From JAGTVG01 sp964389805 (GTDB lineage: Bacteria > Bacteroidota > Bacteroidia > Cytophagales > Cyclobacteriaceae): a DNA stretch of 62,210 nt. The first letter of the stretch is position 1. Each line of letters starts with the position of its first letter. The notes under the pieces are model-generated. The model saw only the letters and a program-made list of their open reading frames with translations, was not told the DNA's origin and made no database searches. Made by a program: the position numbers and the translations under genes. The stretch lies in assembly GCA_964389805.1 (NCBI GenBank), contig CAYMFU010000068.1:1-62210 (forward strand), written 5' to 3'. Positions 16,620 to 25,482 of the stretch are shown here, piece after piece.

Positions 16620-18910
16620 TGCCGGAAAGTCTGGTGAATTCTTATCATATTCATATAAAAGGCAGAGTTCAGGGGGTAGGATTCAGGCCATTTATTTACA
16701 GGCTGGCTCAAAGATTTCAAATTAAGGGATGGGTTTCCAATACACTTGACGGGGTACATATTGAAGCTGATAACATCCAAAATATAGATATTTTTTGCAA
16801 AACCATAAAAGATGGCCAACCTGAACAGGCAAAAATAGATGAAATCAGGATCGTAGAAATTCCCTTTAGGGATTTTGAGGATTTTTCTATAATTGAATCT
16901 AAGCTGGAGGGAACAGCCGATATGCAGTTGACACCCGATTTTGCGATGTGTCAAAAATGCCAACAGGAATTAAATAACCCAACCAACCGAAGGCATCAGT
17001 ATCCATTTATCACTTGTACCAACTGTGGCCCAAGATATTCGATTATTCGTCAACTACCTTATGACAGGCGATTTACTTCTATGTCTTCTATTCCTGCTTG
17101 CAATACGTGTATTGACGAATATGAAGATCCTGAAAACCGGAGATTCTACTCTCAAACAAATTCCTGCCCTGATTGCTCGATACAACTTTCCTTATACAAT
17201 GGGGAAAAGGAGATCCTTACAACAGAGATGGATGAGATACTTGATATCGTATCAAACGCTATTTTATCCGGCCGGATAGTTGCTATTAAGGGTATTGGTG
17301 GGTATTTACTATGTGCTGATGCTTCATCTGTCGAAGCGATCCTTACCTTACGGACCAGAAAGAACCGCCCTTCAAAGCCTTTTGCTTTAATGTATCCGGA
17401 TATAGATGCCGCAAGACAGGACGTTGTCCTGAATGAAAAAGTTATTTCGGAATGGGAAAGTCCGGAAAGTCCGATAATCTTATGCAAATTAAAAAAAGAC
17501 TATAAAAGCGATTTGAAGATTGATGCGATCGCCCCCGGATTAATGAAAATGGGGATCATGATGCCATATGCACCGTTGTTCGCCATTCTAATGGAAAGGA
17601 TAAATAAGCCAATCATAGCTACCTCAGGGAATGTGAGTGGTTCACCTATTATTTATAATGACCAGGAAGCATTAGAGGTATTATCGGAAATTGCCGACTT
17701 TATTTTAACGAATAACAGGGAAATAGTGGTGCCGCAGGATGATTCCGTTGTATTATATACTGACAAATTTCATCAGCGGATCATAATAAGAAGATCCAGA
17801 GGAATGTCACCCAGTTTTAATACCGTACATAAATTCGATCAAAATAAACAGGTTCTGGCTATGGGTGCTATGCTGAAAAGTACTTTTGGTCTTACACATC
17901 AGAACCGGTTTTATATCAGCCAGTTTCTGGGCGATACAAGTATATTGGAATCCCAAATCAGTTATGAAGCTACACTCAATCATATCATGGATTTATTGAA
18001 TTTCAAACCATCAGTGGTATTAAGGGATTCACATCCAGATTATCCTTCCTCCCTGTTGGGGAAGGAAATAGCTGGCAAAACGGGTATTCCTGAACTCAAA
18101 GTTCAACACCATGAAGCTCATAGTTATGCGGTATTGGCTGAAAATGATCTATTGATAAAAGAGAAAGTGTTGTCGGTTGTGTGGGATGGGACTGGGTTTG
18201 GAACGGATGGTCAGATATGGGGTGGGGAATTTTTTGTGTATAATGGGAATCAACATAAACGGTTAGGTCAGTGGGAATATTTCCCTCATATTCTGGGGGA
18301 TAAAATGAGTAAGGAGCCACGCATATCAGCTTTATGCCTTGTTGAGGGAAGAGGAGTATATGAGCAGGCAATTAAGGATAAATTCAATCATGATGAGTTA
18401 AATAATTATAAACTGATAATCAAGAAGGAAGGTCTTCACACATCTAGTGTAGGCAGGATTTTTGATGGGGTGTCTTCACTCCTCGGAATTATCGATTATG
18501 CTACATATGAAGGAGAGGCTGCTATGACTCTGGAGGCCCTGGCAACGGAATATTTAGAAAGTCATCCAGGTTTTAATGAAAAATATTATATCGATATTTC
18601 GGAAAAAGGGATAATTCAAACCAATGATATGATCTCAGGAATTATAGACGATAAATTGAATGACATTGACCCTGCACATATCGCTTTGAAATTTCATATA
18701 AGCCTCGTAGATGTTGTCCGGAAATTTCTCATTAAATTTGATATACAAAAGGCTGTATTTTCGGGAGGAGTATTTCAGAATAGTCTGCTTGTGGATCTTA
18801 TTTTTGGAACACTTAATGATAAATATTCTGTATATTTCCATAGAGATTTATCTCCGAATGATGAGTGTATTCCTTTTGGGCAAATAGTAGCCTATCAAAT
18901 GTTATACTGA
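16619..18910 (+). CDS. hypF: Carbamoyltransferase HypF
   Basis: Makes the thiocyanate precursor of the cyanide ligands of the [NiFe] centre from carbamoyl phosphate. The start at 16619 is preferred over 16586 because it overlaps the hypB stop in TAATG and begins just before the acylphosphatase domain (GRVQGVGFRPF). Next come two C-x2-C zinc-finger pairs (CQKC...CTNC, CNTC...CPDC), a YrdC/Sua5 domain, and a Kae1-like carbamoyltransferase domain (HHEAHSYAV, VWDGTGFGTDG, SGGVFQN). The length of 763 residues is normal. It functions with HypE in the cytoplasm. Confidence 0.95.
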   Translation: MPESLVNSYHIHIKGRVQGVGFRPFIYRLAQRFQIKGWVSNTLDGVHIEADNIQNIDIFCKTIKDGQPEQAKIDEIRIVEIPFRDFEDFSIIESKLEGTADMQLTPDFAMCQKCQQELNNPTNRRHQYPFITCTNCGPRYSIIRQLPYDRRFTSMSSIPACNTCIDEYEDPENRRFYSQTNSCPDCSIQLSLYNGEKEILTTEMDEILDIVSNAILSGRIVAIKGIGGYLLCADASSVEAILTLRTRKNRPSKPFALMYPDIDAARQDVVLNEKVISEWESPESPIILCKLKKDYKSDLKIDAIAPGLMKMGIMMPYAPLFAILMERINKPIIATSGNVSGSPIIYNDQEALEVLSEIADFILTNNREIVVPQDDSVVLYTDKFHQRIIIRRSRGMSPSFNTVHKFDQNKQVLAMGAMLKSTFGLTHQNRFYISQFLGDTSILESQISYEATLNHIMDLLNFKPSVVLRDSHPDYPSSLLGKEIAGKTGIPELKVQHHEAHSYAVLAENDLLIKEKVLSVVWDGTGFGTDGQIWGGEFFVYNGNQHKRLGQWEYFPHILGDKMSKEPRISALCLVEGRGVYEQAIKDKFNHDELNNYKLIIKKEGLHTSSVGRIFDGVSSLLGIIDYATYEGEAAMTLEALATEYLESHPGFNEKYYIDISEKGIIQTNDMISGIIDDKLNDIDPAHIALKFHISLVDVVRKFLIKFDIQKAVFSGGVFQNSLLVDLIFGTLNDKYSVYFHRDLSPNDECIPFGQIVAYQMLY

Positions 18911-18929
18911 ATCTTAAATAAATAATCTT

Positions 18930-19214
18930 ATGTGTTTAGCAATTCCAGGTAAAATTATTTCCATTGAAGAGAGTCCTGATCAAATTTTCAGGATGGGAGT
19001 GGTCTCCTTTGATGGAATTAATCGGGAAGTGAATTTATCCATGGTCCCGGAAGTGAAAGTGAATGACTATGTATTGGTCCATGTAGGTGTTGCGATTCAA
19101 ACACTGGATGAGGAAGAAGCCATGAAAACCATGGAATACCTTAAGGAATTGGATGAATTGAATGAAGAATTGGGACCCGAATTGGACCAGGAGGACCCTG
19201 GAAAGGGGGAATAA
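18930..19214 (+). CDS. hypC: Hydrogenase maturation chaperone HypC
   Basis: A 94-residue chaperone that carries the Fe(CN)2CO group with HypD and delivers it to the large-subunit precursor. It begins MCLAIPGKI, with the essential Cys2 that fixes the start. A C-terminal acidic tail of about 20 residues (rich in Glu and Leu) extends beyond the usual 75-85 residue core. It is 19 bp after hypF and 3 bp before hypD. Confidence 0.95.
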   Translation: MCLAIPGKIISIEESPDQIFRMGVVSFDGINREVNLSMVPEVKVNDYVLVHVGVAIQTLDEEEAMKTMEYLKELDELNEELGPELDQEDPGKGE

Positions 19215-19217
19215 AGG

Positions 19218-20309
19218 ATGAAGTATCTGGAAGAATTCAGAAATGAGAAACTAGTCAAAAACTTGTTGGAAGATATCCATTCATTGGTAACAAGAGAATG
19301 GAGTATTATGGAGATATGCGGTGGACAGACCCATAGCCTGGTAAAAAATGGAATTTTGAATCTGTTGCCTGAGGAGATTGTTATGGTCCATGGCCCGGGA
19401 TGCCCGGTTTGTGTAACACCTATCGGAATGATCGATAAGGCTGTGGAACTTGCCCTGGAAAAAGAAGTGATCATGTGTTCTTTTGGCGATATGGTACGTG
19501 TTCCTGGCAGCAAGATGAGTCTTTTGAAATCAAAAGCTCTTGGTGCCGATATCCGGATCATTTATTCTCCCCTTGATGCATTGAAAATTGCACGGGAAAA
19601 TCCGGAAAAAGAGGTTGTGTTCTTCGCTGTAGGATTTGAAACCACCGCACCTGCTAACGCATTATCAGTGATTCAGGCAGAAAAATCAGGACTCAGGAAT
19701 TATTCAATCCTGACCTCACATGTACTTGTTCCTCCTGCCATGGAGGCTATTTTAAGTGATAAAGAAACACGCATCGATGGATTTCTGGCGGCGGGTCATG
19801 TTTGTACAATCATGGGAAGTGATGAATACGAACCCATAACCGAAAAATTTGACGTACCTATCATTATTACAGGTTTTGAACCTGTGGATTTACTACATGG
19901 GATAAAATCATGTGTGGATCAACTGGAACGAGGGCAATCAGATTTAGATAATCAGTATAAACGGGTAGTTAGGAAAGAAGGAAATAAAGAAGCACAATCC
20001 ATTATCTTTGAAATCTTTGAAATTGGTGAGCGGGAATGGCGTGGGATTGGAATGATCCCATCCAGCGGATATCATGTAAAGGAGAAGTATTCCGGGTATG
20101 ATGCTGTACGGAAATTTGATATCATAGCGGCTGATGGAAAGGAAAATCCTCAATGTATGGCGGGTTTAATATTGAAAGGCCTTAAAAAACCCCACGAATG
20201 CTCTTTATTTGGGAACCAATGCTCTCCATCGAGGCCTCAGGGAGCACCAATGGTATCTTCTGAGGGAGCTTGTGCGGCCTATTACCATTTTGGATATGAA
20301 CCAGCATAA
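19218..20309 (+). CDS. hypD: Hydrogenase maturation iron-sulfur protein HypD
   Basis: A scaffold of 363 residues with a [4Fe-4S] cluster that assembles the Fe(CN)2CO unit with HypC. Conserved motifs include CGGQTH (Cys34), GPGCPVCVTP (Cys62, Cys65), the central AGHVCTIMG, and C-terminal cysteines around ENPQCM, CSLFGNQCSPSRPQGA and GACAAYY, which include cluster ligands. It starts 3 bp after hypC, indicating tight coupling. Confidence 0.95.
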   Translation: MKYLEEFRNEKLVKNLLEDIHSLVTREWSIMEICGGQTHSLVKNGILNLLPEEIVMVHGPGCPVCVTPIGMIDKAVELALEKEVIMCSFGDMVRVPGSKMSLLKSKALGADIRIIYSPLDALKIARENPEKEVVFFAVGFETTAPANALSVIQAEKSGLRNYSILTSHVLVPPAMEAILSDKETRIDGFLAAGHVCTIMGSDEYEPITEKFDVPIIITGFEPVDLLHGIKSCVDQLERGQSDLDNQYKRVVRKEGNKEAQSIIFEIFEIGEREWRGIGMIPSSGYHVKEKYSGYDAVRKFDIIAADGKENPQCMAGLILKGLKKPHECSLFGNQCSPSRPQGAPMVSSEGACAAYYHFGYEPA

Positions 20310-20320
20310 AAAATTCGCTT

Positions 20321-21373
20321 ATGAGTGATCGAAAGTTTACCCTTCAATGCCCGATGCCGGAACTTGATTTTGAAATTGTTACCCTGGGACATGGGAGTGG
20401 AGGTAAATTGACAAATGATTTATTGGACAAGGGGGTTTTCAATCTTTTCCAAAACGATATATTACAACAGCGCCATGATGGGGCATTCTTAGATCTAAAG
20501 GGTAAAATAGCGTTTACAACCGATAGTTTTGTGGTCAATCCAATCTTTTTTCCCGGGGGAAATATAGGGGAATTGGCTGTAAACGGTACCGTGAATGATC
20601 TGGCGATGTGCGGTGCAAGACCCAAATACCTATCGCTCGGATTGATCATTGAAGAGGGAATGAGGATGGATGACCTGTGGGAGGTACTGGCTGGTGTCAA
20701 AATATCAGCTGAACAAGCTGGGATCCAAATCGTTACCGGAGATACAAAAGTAGTTGAGAAAGGAAAGGGAGACCAGATCTTTATCAATACAACTGGTGTG
20801 GGTGAAACGCATCCTTCTGTTAATTTTAATATGGACAGAATCGCACCTGAAGATGTGGTCATCGTAAGTGGATCTCTCGCTGCACATGGAATGGCAATAA
20901 TGTCAGTAAGGGAAGGACTGACATTTGAATCAGATATCATAAGTGATACCAGGCCATTACATGATATAACTTATTCACTGCTGGAAGAGTTTGGAAAGGA
21001 TATCAAACTATTACGTGATCCGACAAGAGGTGGAGTGGCCACCGTTTTAAACGAGATCGCCAAATTCAGCAGAGTTGGAATTGAACTGGATGAAAATCAA
21101 TTTCCGGTTAATAGACAGGTAATGGCAGCCTGTGAGATGCTTGGGTTGGATCCATTGTATGTTGCCAATGAAGGTATTTTTTTAGCTGTGGTGAACAAAG
21201 AAATCGCCGAATCAGCGTTGTCAATTATAAAGGATCATCGATTTGGGGGAGAAGCTGCTATAATTGGTGAGATACAACGTGAAAATCCGGGAAAGGTTTT
21301 TATTAAAAGTAAAATTGGCGGGCGCAGGGTTGTTGGTATGCTGGCTGGTGAGCAACTTCCAAGGATATGCTAA
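20321..21373 (+). CDS. hypE: Hydrogenase maturation dehydratase HypE
   Basis: A PurM/AIR-synthase-like ATPase of 350 residues that dehydrates a carbamoyl group on its C-terminal cysteine to a thiocyanate for cyanide delivery. The protein ends exactly at PRIC, the catalytic cysteine position, showing that it is intact. The glycine-rich GHGSGGKL near the N-terminus and the DPTRGGVATVLNEIA motif are typical. It is the last gene of the operon. No hydrogenase subunit or maturation protease follows; the next gene encodes a cytochrome c. Confidence 0.95.
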   Translation: MSDRKFTLQCPMPELDFEIVTLGHGSGGKLTNDLLDKGVFNLFQNDILQQRHDGAFLDLKGKIAFTTDSFVVNPIFFPGGNIGELAVNGTVNDLAMCGARPKYLSLGLIIEEGMRMDDLWEVLAGVKISAEQAGIQIVTGDTKVVEKGKGDQIFINTTGVGETHPSVNFNMDRIAPEDVVIVSGSLAAHGMAIMSVREGLTFESDIISDTRPLHDITYSLLEEFGKDIKLLRDPTRGGVATVLNEIAKFSRVGIELDENQFPVNRQVMAACEMLGLDPLYVANEGIFLAVVNKEIAESALSIIKDHRFGGEAAIIGEIQRENPGKVFIKSKIGGRRVVGMLAGEQLPRIC

Positions 21374-21744
21374 CCCTTCTTTTTGGTATCCTGGTAATTG
21401 CTCTATAAGCAAATCTCCCAGCATCCATATAGAATTCCAAAGATCAGGGATAAATATAATCTCCTTTGAGAATTCCGAATTCTTTAAATCAATATTGCTA
21501 AAAATTTCGAATCCATTGATTACCTGAAAATACCAAGATCTCCTTCCTGCTATTTTGGATATATGAGATGTTTCATTTGTATATCAGACCTACAGTCAGT
21601 TTATATGCCTTTTAGGAAATAAATTTTTTATCAATATTGGATGAATTATTATTCGTCAAAAAGAGGATTTTTGTTTATATTGGCGGATTATTATAAGGAG
21701 ATTCTATATCATTTTAAACCCAAGAGCTACTAAAACTAAACAAA
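21374..21744. other. 371-bp gap after the hyp operon, with a possible coding remnant
   Basis: No intact gene on the plus strand. On the minus strand an open stretch without its own ATG runs from about 21585 back into the end of hypE and reads like protein (for example FSNIDLKNSEFSKEIIFIPD). It may be a decayed fragment or chance. The right part before 21745 is A+T-rich and presumably holds the cytochrome c promoter; TATATTGG at 21676 is a one-mismatch -7 candidate. Confidence 0.4.
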
Positions 21745-22719
21745 ATGAGAAAGGTATTTAAGATCGTTTTATTTCTTTTGTTTACTATTATTTTAATCAT
21801 TGGAGGAGTTATAATCTATGTATCTGTGATGCTCCCAAATGTGTCTGTCGATGAAACCCTTAAAGTTGAAATCACTCCGGAGCGGGTTGAAAGAGGAAGT
21901 TACCTGGCAAATAATGTAATGGGATGTATGGATTGCCATGCTGAAAGGGATAAATCTTTATACACTATGCCTGTTTTTGAAGAGTCGATGGGTTTAGGAG
22001 GGACACTCTGGTCTGAAGCGCAGGGATTCCCGGGGGAAATGTATTCTGTGAACATTACTCCTTATCACCTGCAGGAATGGTCAGATGGTGAATTATTCAG
22101 AGCGATCGCTGCAGGTGTGAGTAAGGATGGATCAGCTCTGTTTCCAATCATGCCCTACCTTCAATATGGAAAACTACCAAAAGAAGATATTTATGATGTG
22201 ATTGCTTATCTAAGGACTCTGGAACCAGTAAGAATTGAACATCCACCCAGGAAATTGGGATTTCCATTAAGTTTGATCGTAAATTTGATGCCAAAAGAAG
22301 GAACACATCATATTACTTCCAGTACAGATCCGGTAAAACTTGGTGAGTACATTATTACTCAGGCCGTTTGTTTTGATTGCCATACACCCATGGATGGAGG
22401 ACAGTTTGTTGAAGGGATGGATTATGCAGGAGGGTTGGAATTTCAGTTAGAAACAGGAGGTGTCGTCCGGGCAGCAAATATCACTCCGGACAAGGAAACT
22501 GGCATTGGGAACTGGACAAAAGAAGCTTTCGTGGCCAAGTTTATATCTTTCAAAGATGAGTATTTCAATCCACATAAAATTGAATCCGGGCAATTGAATA
22601 CTGAGATGCCCTGGACCTATTATGCAAATATGAAGGAAGAAGAAATTGGTGCCATTTATAAATATTTAATGAGCCTTGAACCCATTTCGAATAAAGTTGA
22701 AAAATTCACAGCACCTTAA
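21745..22719 (+). CDS. Membrane-anchored dihaem cytochrome c
   Basis: A 324-residue protein with an N-terminal membrane anchor (about residues 7-29) and a periplasmic part with two C-x-x-C-H haem sites: CMDCH (61-65) and CFDCH (209-213). The two halves are similar in layout (haem motif, then an NITP or NITPDKETG segment and a W-x-x-x-x-x-F element), as in alcohol/gluconate dehydrogenase cytochrome subunits and thiosulfate-type cytochromes. No dehydrogenase partner lies next to it, so the electron donor is unknown. It is 371 bp downstream of the hyp operon on the same strand, and a link to hydrogen metabolism would be speculation. Confidence 0.88.
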   Translation: MRKVFKIVLFLLFTIILIIGGVIIYVSVMLPNVSVDETLKVEITPERVERGSYLANNVMGCMDCHAERDKSLYTMPVFEESMGLGGTLWSEAQGFPGEMYSVNITPYHLQEWSDGELFRAIAAGVSKDGSALFPIMPYLQYGKLPKEDIYDVIAYLRTLEPVRIEHPPRKLGFPLSLIVNLMPKEGTHHITSSTDPVKLGEYIITQAVCFDCHTPMDGGQFVEGMDYAGGLEFQLETGGVVRAANITPDKETGIGNWTKEAFVAKFISFKDEYFNPHKIESGQLNTEMPWTYYANMKEEEIGAIYKYLMSLEPISNKVEKFTAP

Positions 22720-22873
22720 CCTGGGGTAATTCTCCATTTGTTGTATATTACCTGGCTATGACGATAATTTTTATTTCAGTTAAGTGAGTCTGGCATTCTA
22801 ATTGTTATTCATTATTATTATTATGGCCGGTAGATCTCCACATTAATATTTATGCCTATCTTTATTCCTTAAA

Positions 22874-25165
22874 ATGTATAATTGTGTCATGATGAGAAAA
22901 ATTGTTTTGTTTATTCTTTTGGTGCTCTATTCACCCTTCATATTTAGCCAGGATGAAGATAATCCGACACTAACCTGGCCAAGGGATATTATAACGGGAG
23001 AGGATACTGTAACAGTTTATCAACCTCAACTTGAATCCTTCGAGAATAATATAATAGAAGGAAGGATGGCCATTTCCATGCAGACTAAGAGTGATGGCCT
23101 CGTATTCGGTGCTGCAATGTTCAAGGCTACCGTAAATACTGACCTTGATGAAAGGCTGGTAGAGCTCCAAAGAATGGAGATTACACAAACAAGTTTTCCT
23201 GACGTTGATGAAGATAAAGCAGCCAAGTTTGTAAGAGAACTGGAACTTGCAATTGAAGGTTCCACGGAACTTATGTCACTTGATCGAATTTTGGCAAGTA
23301 TGGAATTGATTGAAAAGAAAAATGACCTTTCTACCCAATTTAAAAACGATCCACCAGAGATTTATTATCGTGATGCTCCTGCGGTGTTGATCTTGATAGA
23401 TGGCGACCCGATATTAAAAGATACAGATGATGCCAATATCCAGTATGTGATCAATACGCCTTATTTTATTGTAAAGGATACGAAGAAAAATCAACATTAT
23501 ATTAAGGGGGGAGATTATTGGTACACATCTAAAGAGATTTCCGGGGAATGGCAAAACACCGAAAATGTCCCGAATAGTATTGAAAAGATGGCAGATGAGG
23601 TTATTGAAATGGATTCCGTGATGTCGGATTCTTTAATTGCTACAATGGAAGCCCCTAGTATCATTGTAGTTACCCAGCCTTCCGAATTAATACTTATTGA
23701 TGGTGTTCCTGATTATAAAACCATTGAGGGTACAACTTTATTGTATGTTGATAATACGGAAAGCGATATCGTCATGGATATCAATTCCCAGCAGCATTTT
23801 GTATTGCTTTCAGGGAGATGGTATGCTTCCAAAACACTCCAGGATGGTGACTGGAAATTTACTGAGCCCAACAATCTGCCGAATGATTTCAGTAAAATAC
23901 CGGCTGATAGTGATATTGGAAATGTAAGGACCAGTGTTCCAGGTACAGAGGAAGCCAATGCGGCTGTATTAGAGCAAACGATACCACAAACCGCAACTGT
24001 CGACCGGACTACAACGGTAGAGGTTTCGTTTGACGGGAATCCTGAGTTCAAAAAGATTGATGGTTCCGAGGTATCCTATGCTGAAAACAGTGACAAAACC
24101 GTTTTACTGATTAAAAATAAATATTATTGTGTGGATGATGGGATCTGGTTTGAATCAGATCAGGCCACAGGCCCTTATGTAGTTAGTGTAAATCGACCTG
24201 CCGAGGTTGACGACATTCCCCCGGAATCGCCAGTTTATAATGTGAAGTATGTTTATATATATGATTCAACACCTGAAGTGGTATATGTTGGATATACTCC
24301 CGGGTATACTTGTTCCTATGTATATGGTGGGGTAGTTGTTTATGGAACAGGTTGGTGGTACCATCCATGGTACAGGACAGTTTATTATCCGCGACCCGCA
24401 ACCTGGGGCTTCAGGGTTCATTATAATCCCTGGACAGGATGGGGATTTTCCTTCGGGATGAGCTGGGGATGGTTCGGTGTCGGATTCCACAGAGGACCAG
24501 GATGGTGGGGCCCGAGAGGCTATAGATATGGATACCGTCATGGATTCCATCGGGGATACCACCATGGATTTCGTCATGGATACCACCATGGGATGAGGGC
24601 CGGATATCGTGCTGGTTATAGAGCTGGGCGGGCCTCAGCTTCAGGAAACGTATACCGAAACAGGGCCACTGGGGTGCGATCAACCGGAATGAACCGGACA
24701 AACCAGGCGAATATGGCCAGGAACAGGGCAGGGGGTACCAATCAGGGTAATCTTTCAAATAACAGGGCTACAACTGGTAACAGGGCAGCTGCCGGGAACC
24801 GTGCTACAACTGGCAATCAAGCCGGTGCTGGCAACCGGGCGGGTAGCGGTACCAGAACCCAGCCTTCAACCAAGCAGAATAATGTATATGCTGGCCGGGA
24901 CGGGAATGTATATAGAAGGGACAATAGCGGAAATGTTCAGCAAAGGAGCAATGGCCAATGGAGTGGCGGTGGATCTTCAGGATCCTCAAACCGTTCGGGA
25001 AGTCAGCAGTCTGTAAATAGACAGTACCAGTCCAGGCAGCAGGGAAGCCGACAATATAACAATTATAATAACAGCCAGTCACGATCCAGTAGCAGTTATG
25101 GCGGCAGGTCAGGGGGTTCCAGAAGTACAGGATCACGTGGCGGAGGAGGTGTACGCCGCAGGTAG
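22874..25165 (+). CDS. Large secreted protein with three WY-type repeats and a Gly/Arg/His-rich tail
   Basis: A 763-residue exported protein. The signal peptide core begins at Met6/Met7, so 22889 or 22892 may be the real start. After an N-terminal region come three related modules (about 170-250, 260-340 and 385-455) with the pattern DGxPxxK, Y-V-x-N-T, then G-x-W-Y/WF and a small P-rich end. This resembles proteins sometimes annotated as carbohydrate-binding family V/XII, found in Proteobacteria as well; the function is unknown. Residues from about 545 are low complexity: Arg/His/Tyr/Gly runs, then NRATTGNRA-type repeats and a Ser/Gln/Arg end. It is probably a surface or extracellular matrix protein. 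Confidence 0.75.
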   Translation: MYNCVMMRKIVLFILLVLYSPFIFSQDEDNPTLTWPRDIITGEDTVTVYQPQLESFENNIIEGRMAISMQTKSDGLVFGAAMFKATVNTDLDERLVELQRMEITQTSFPDVDEDKAAKFVRELELAIEGSTELMSLDRILASMELIEKKNDLSTQFKNDPPEIYYRDAPAVLILIDGDPILKDTDDANIQYVINTPYFIVKDTKKNQHYIKGGDYWYTSKEISGEWQNTENVPNSIEKMADEVIEMDSVMSDSLIATMEAPSIIVVTQPSELILIDGVPDYKTIEGTTLLYVDNTESDIVMDINSQQHFVLLSGRWYASKTLQDGDWKFTEPNNLPNDFSKIPADSDIGNVRTSVPGTEEANAAVLEQTIPQTATVDRTTTVEVSFDGNPEFKKIDGSEVSYAENSDKTVLLIKNKYYCVDDGIWFESDQATGPYVVSVNRPAEVDDIPPESPVYNVKYVYIYDSTPEVVYVGYTPGYTCSYVYGGVVVYGTGWWYHPWYRTVYYPRPATWGFRVHYNPWTGWGFSFGMSWGWFGVGFHRGPGWWGPRGYRYGYRHGFHRGYHHGFRHGYHHGMRAGYRAGYRAGRASASGNVYRNRATGVRSTGMNRTNQANMARNRAGGTNQGNLSNNRATTGNRAAAGNRATTGNQAGAGNRAGSGTRTQPSTKQNNVYAGRDGNVYRRDNSGNVQQRSNGQWSGGGSSGSSNRSGSQQSVNRQYQSRQQGSRQYNNYNNSQSRSSSSYGGRSGGSRSTGSRGGGGVRRR

Positions 25166-25183
25166 GGCTAAACCTATCCCAAT

Positions 25184-25348
25184 ATGTGGAGGATGGTATA
25201 TGCCATGGATTGTGACCTGGCCATTTACGAATGTTTTGCACCTCCGTCAATTGTGACCACAGTTCCCACATCGGGATACTTTGAAGGTAAAATCCAGGTC
25301 CATACTTCTCCAGATAGGTTCAGTACAAATTACAGGATATCAAATTAG
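25184..25348 (+). CDS. Possible small protein (54 residues)
   Basis: Starts 18 bp after the stop of the large secreted protein, in the same frame after two stop codons, and ends before its terminator, so it would be on the same transcript. The protein begins MWRMVYAMDCDLAIYECFA and reads like a mixed alpha/beta peptide with two Cys. No family is recognised. It could equally be the decayed end of the upstream gene. Confidence 0.25.
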   Translation: MWRMVYAMDCDLAIYECFAPPSIVTTVPTSGYFEGKIQVHTSPDRFSTNYRISN

Positions 25349-25370
25349 AATTAAAAAAAGGTAATAATGA

Positions 25371-25406
25371 AAATAGGCCCCCACATAGGAAAGCCTATTT
25401 TTTTTT
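25371..25406 (+). terminator. Terminator after the large secreted protein
   Basis: A perfect 8-bp stem AAATAGGC (25371-25378) / GCCTATTT (25393-25400) with a 14-nt loop, followed by six further T. A good rho-independent terminator. Confidence 0.75.
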
Positions 25407-25482
25407 GAAAGTCTGGTTAATTATTGTAGCTCCAGAGTTTTTATCTTTTTGATATGATTCCCTTTCCTAATAACAGTTTTTT

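Larger units (their letters stand above)
25166..25482. other. 317-bp gap with a small reading frame and a terminator
   Basis: Between the large secreted protein and the convergent OmpA gene. It holds a 54-codon reading frame (25184-25348) and a terminator (25371-25406), listed separately. Nothing else was recognised. Confidence 0.5.

Noticed and set aside
20344..20940. 198-codon open frame on the minus strand
   Set aside because: It is antisense to hypE, whose product has all family motifs; composition is Ser/Pro-rich, typical of a shadow frame.
22725..22758. GGTAAT / ATTACC inverted repeat after the cytochrome c gene
   Set aside because: Only six base pairs with a 16-nt loop and no T run; not convincing as a terminator.
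24266..25271. Several 100-155-codon frames on the minus strand
   Set aside because: They are opposite to the low-complexity repeat part of the large secreted protein and mirror its repeats; no family motifs.
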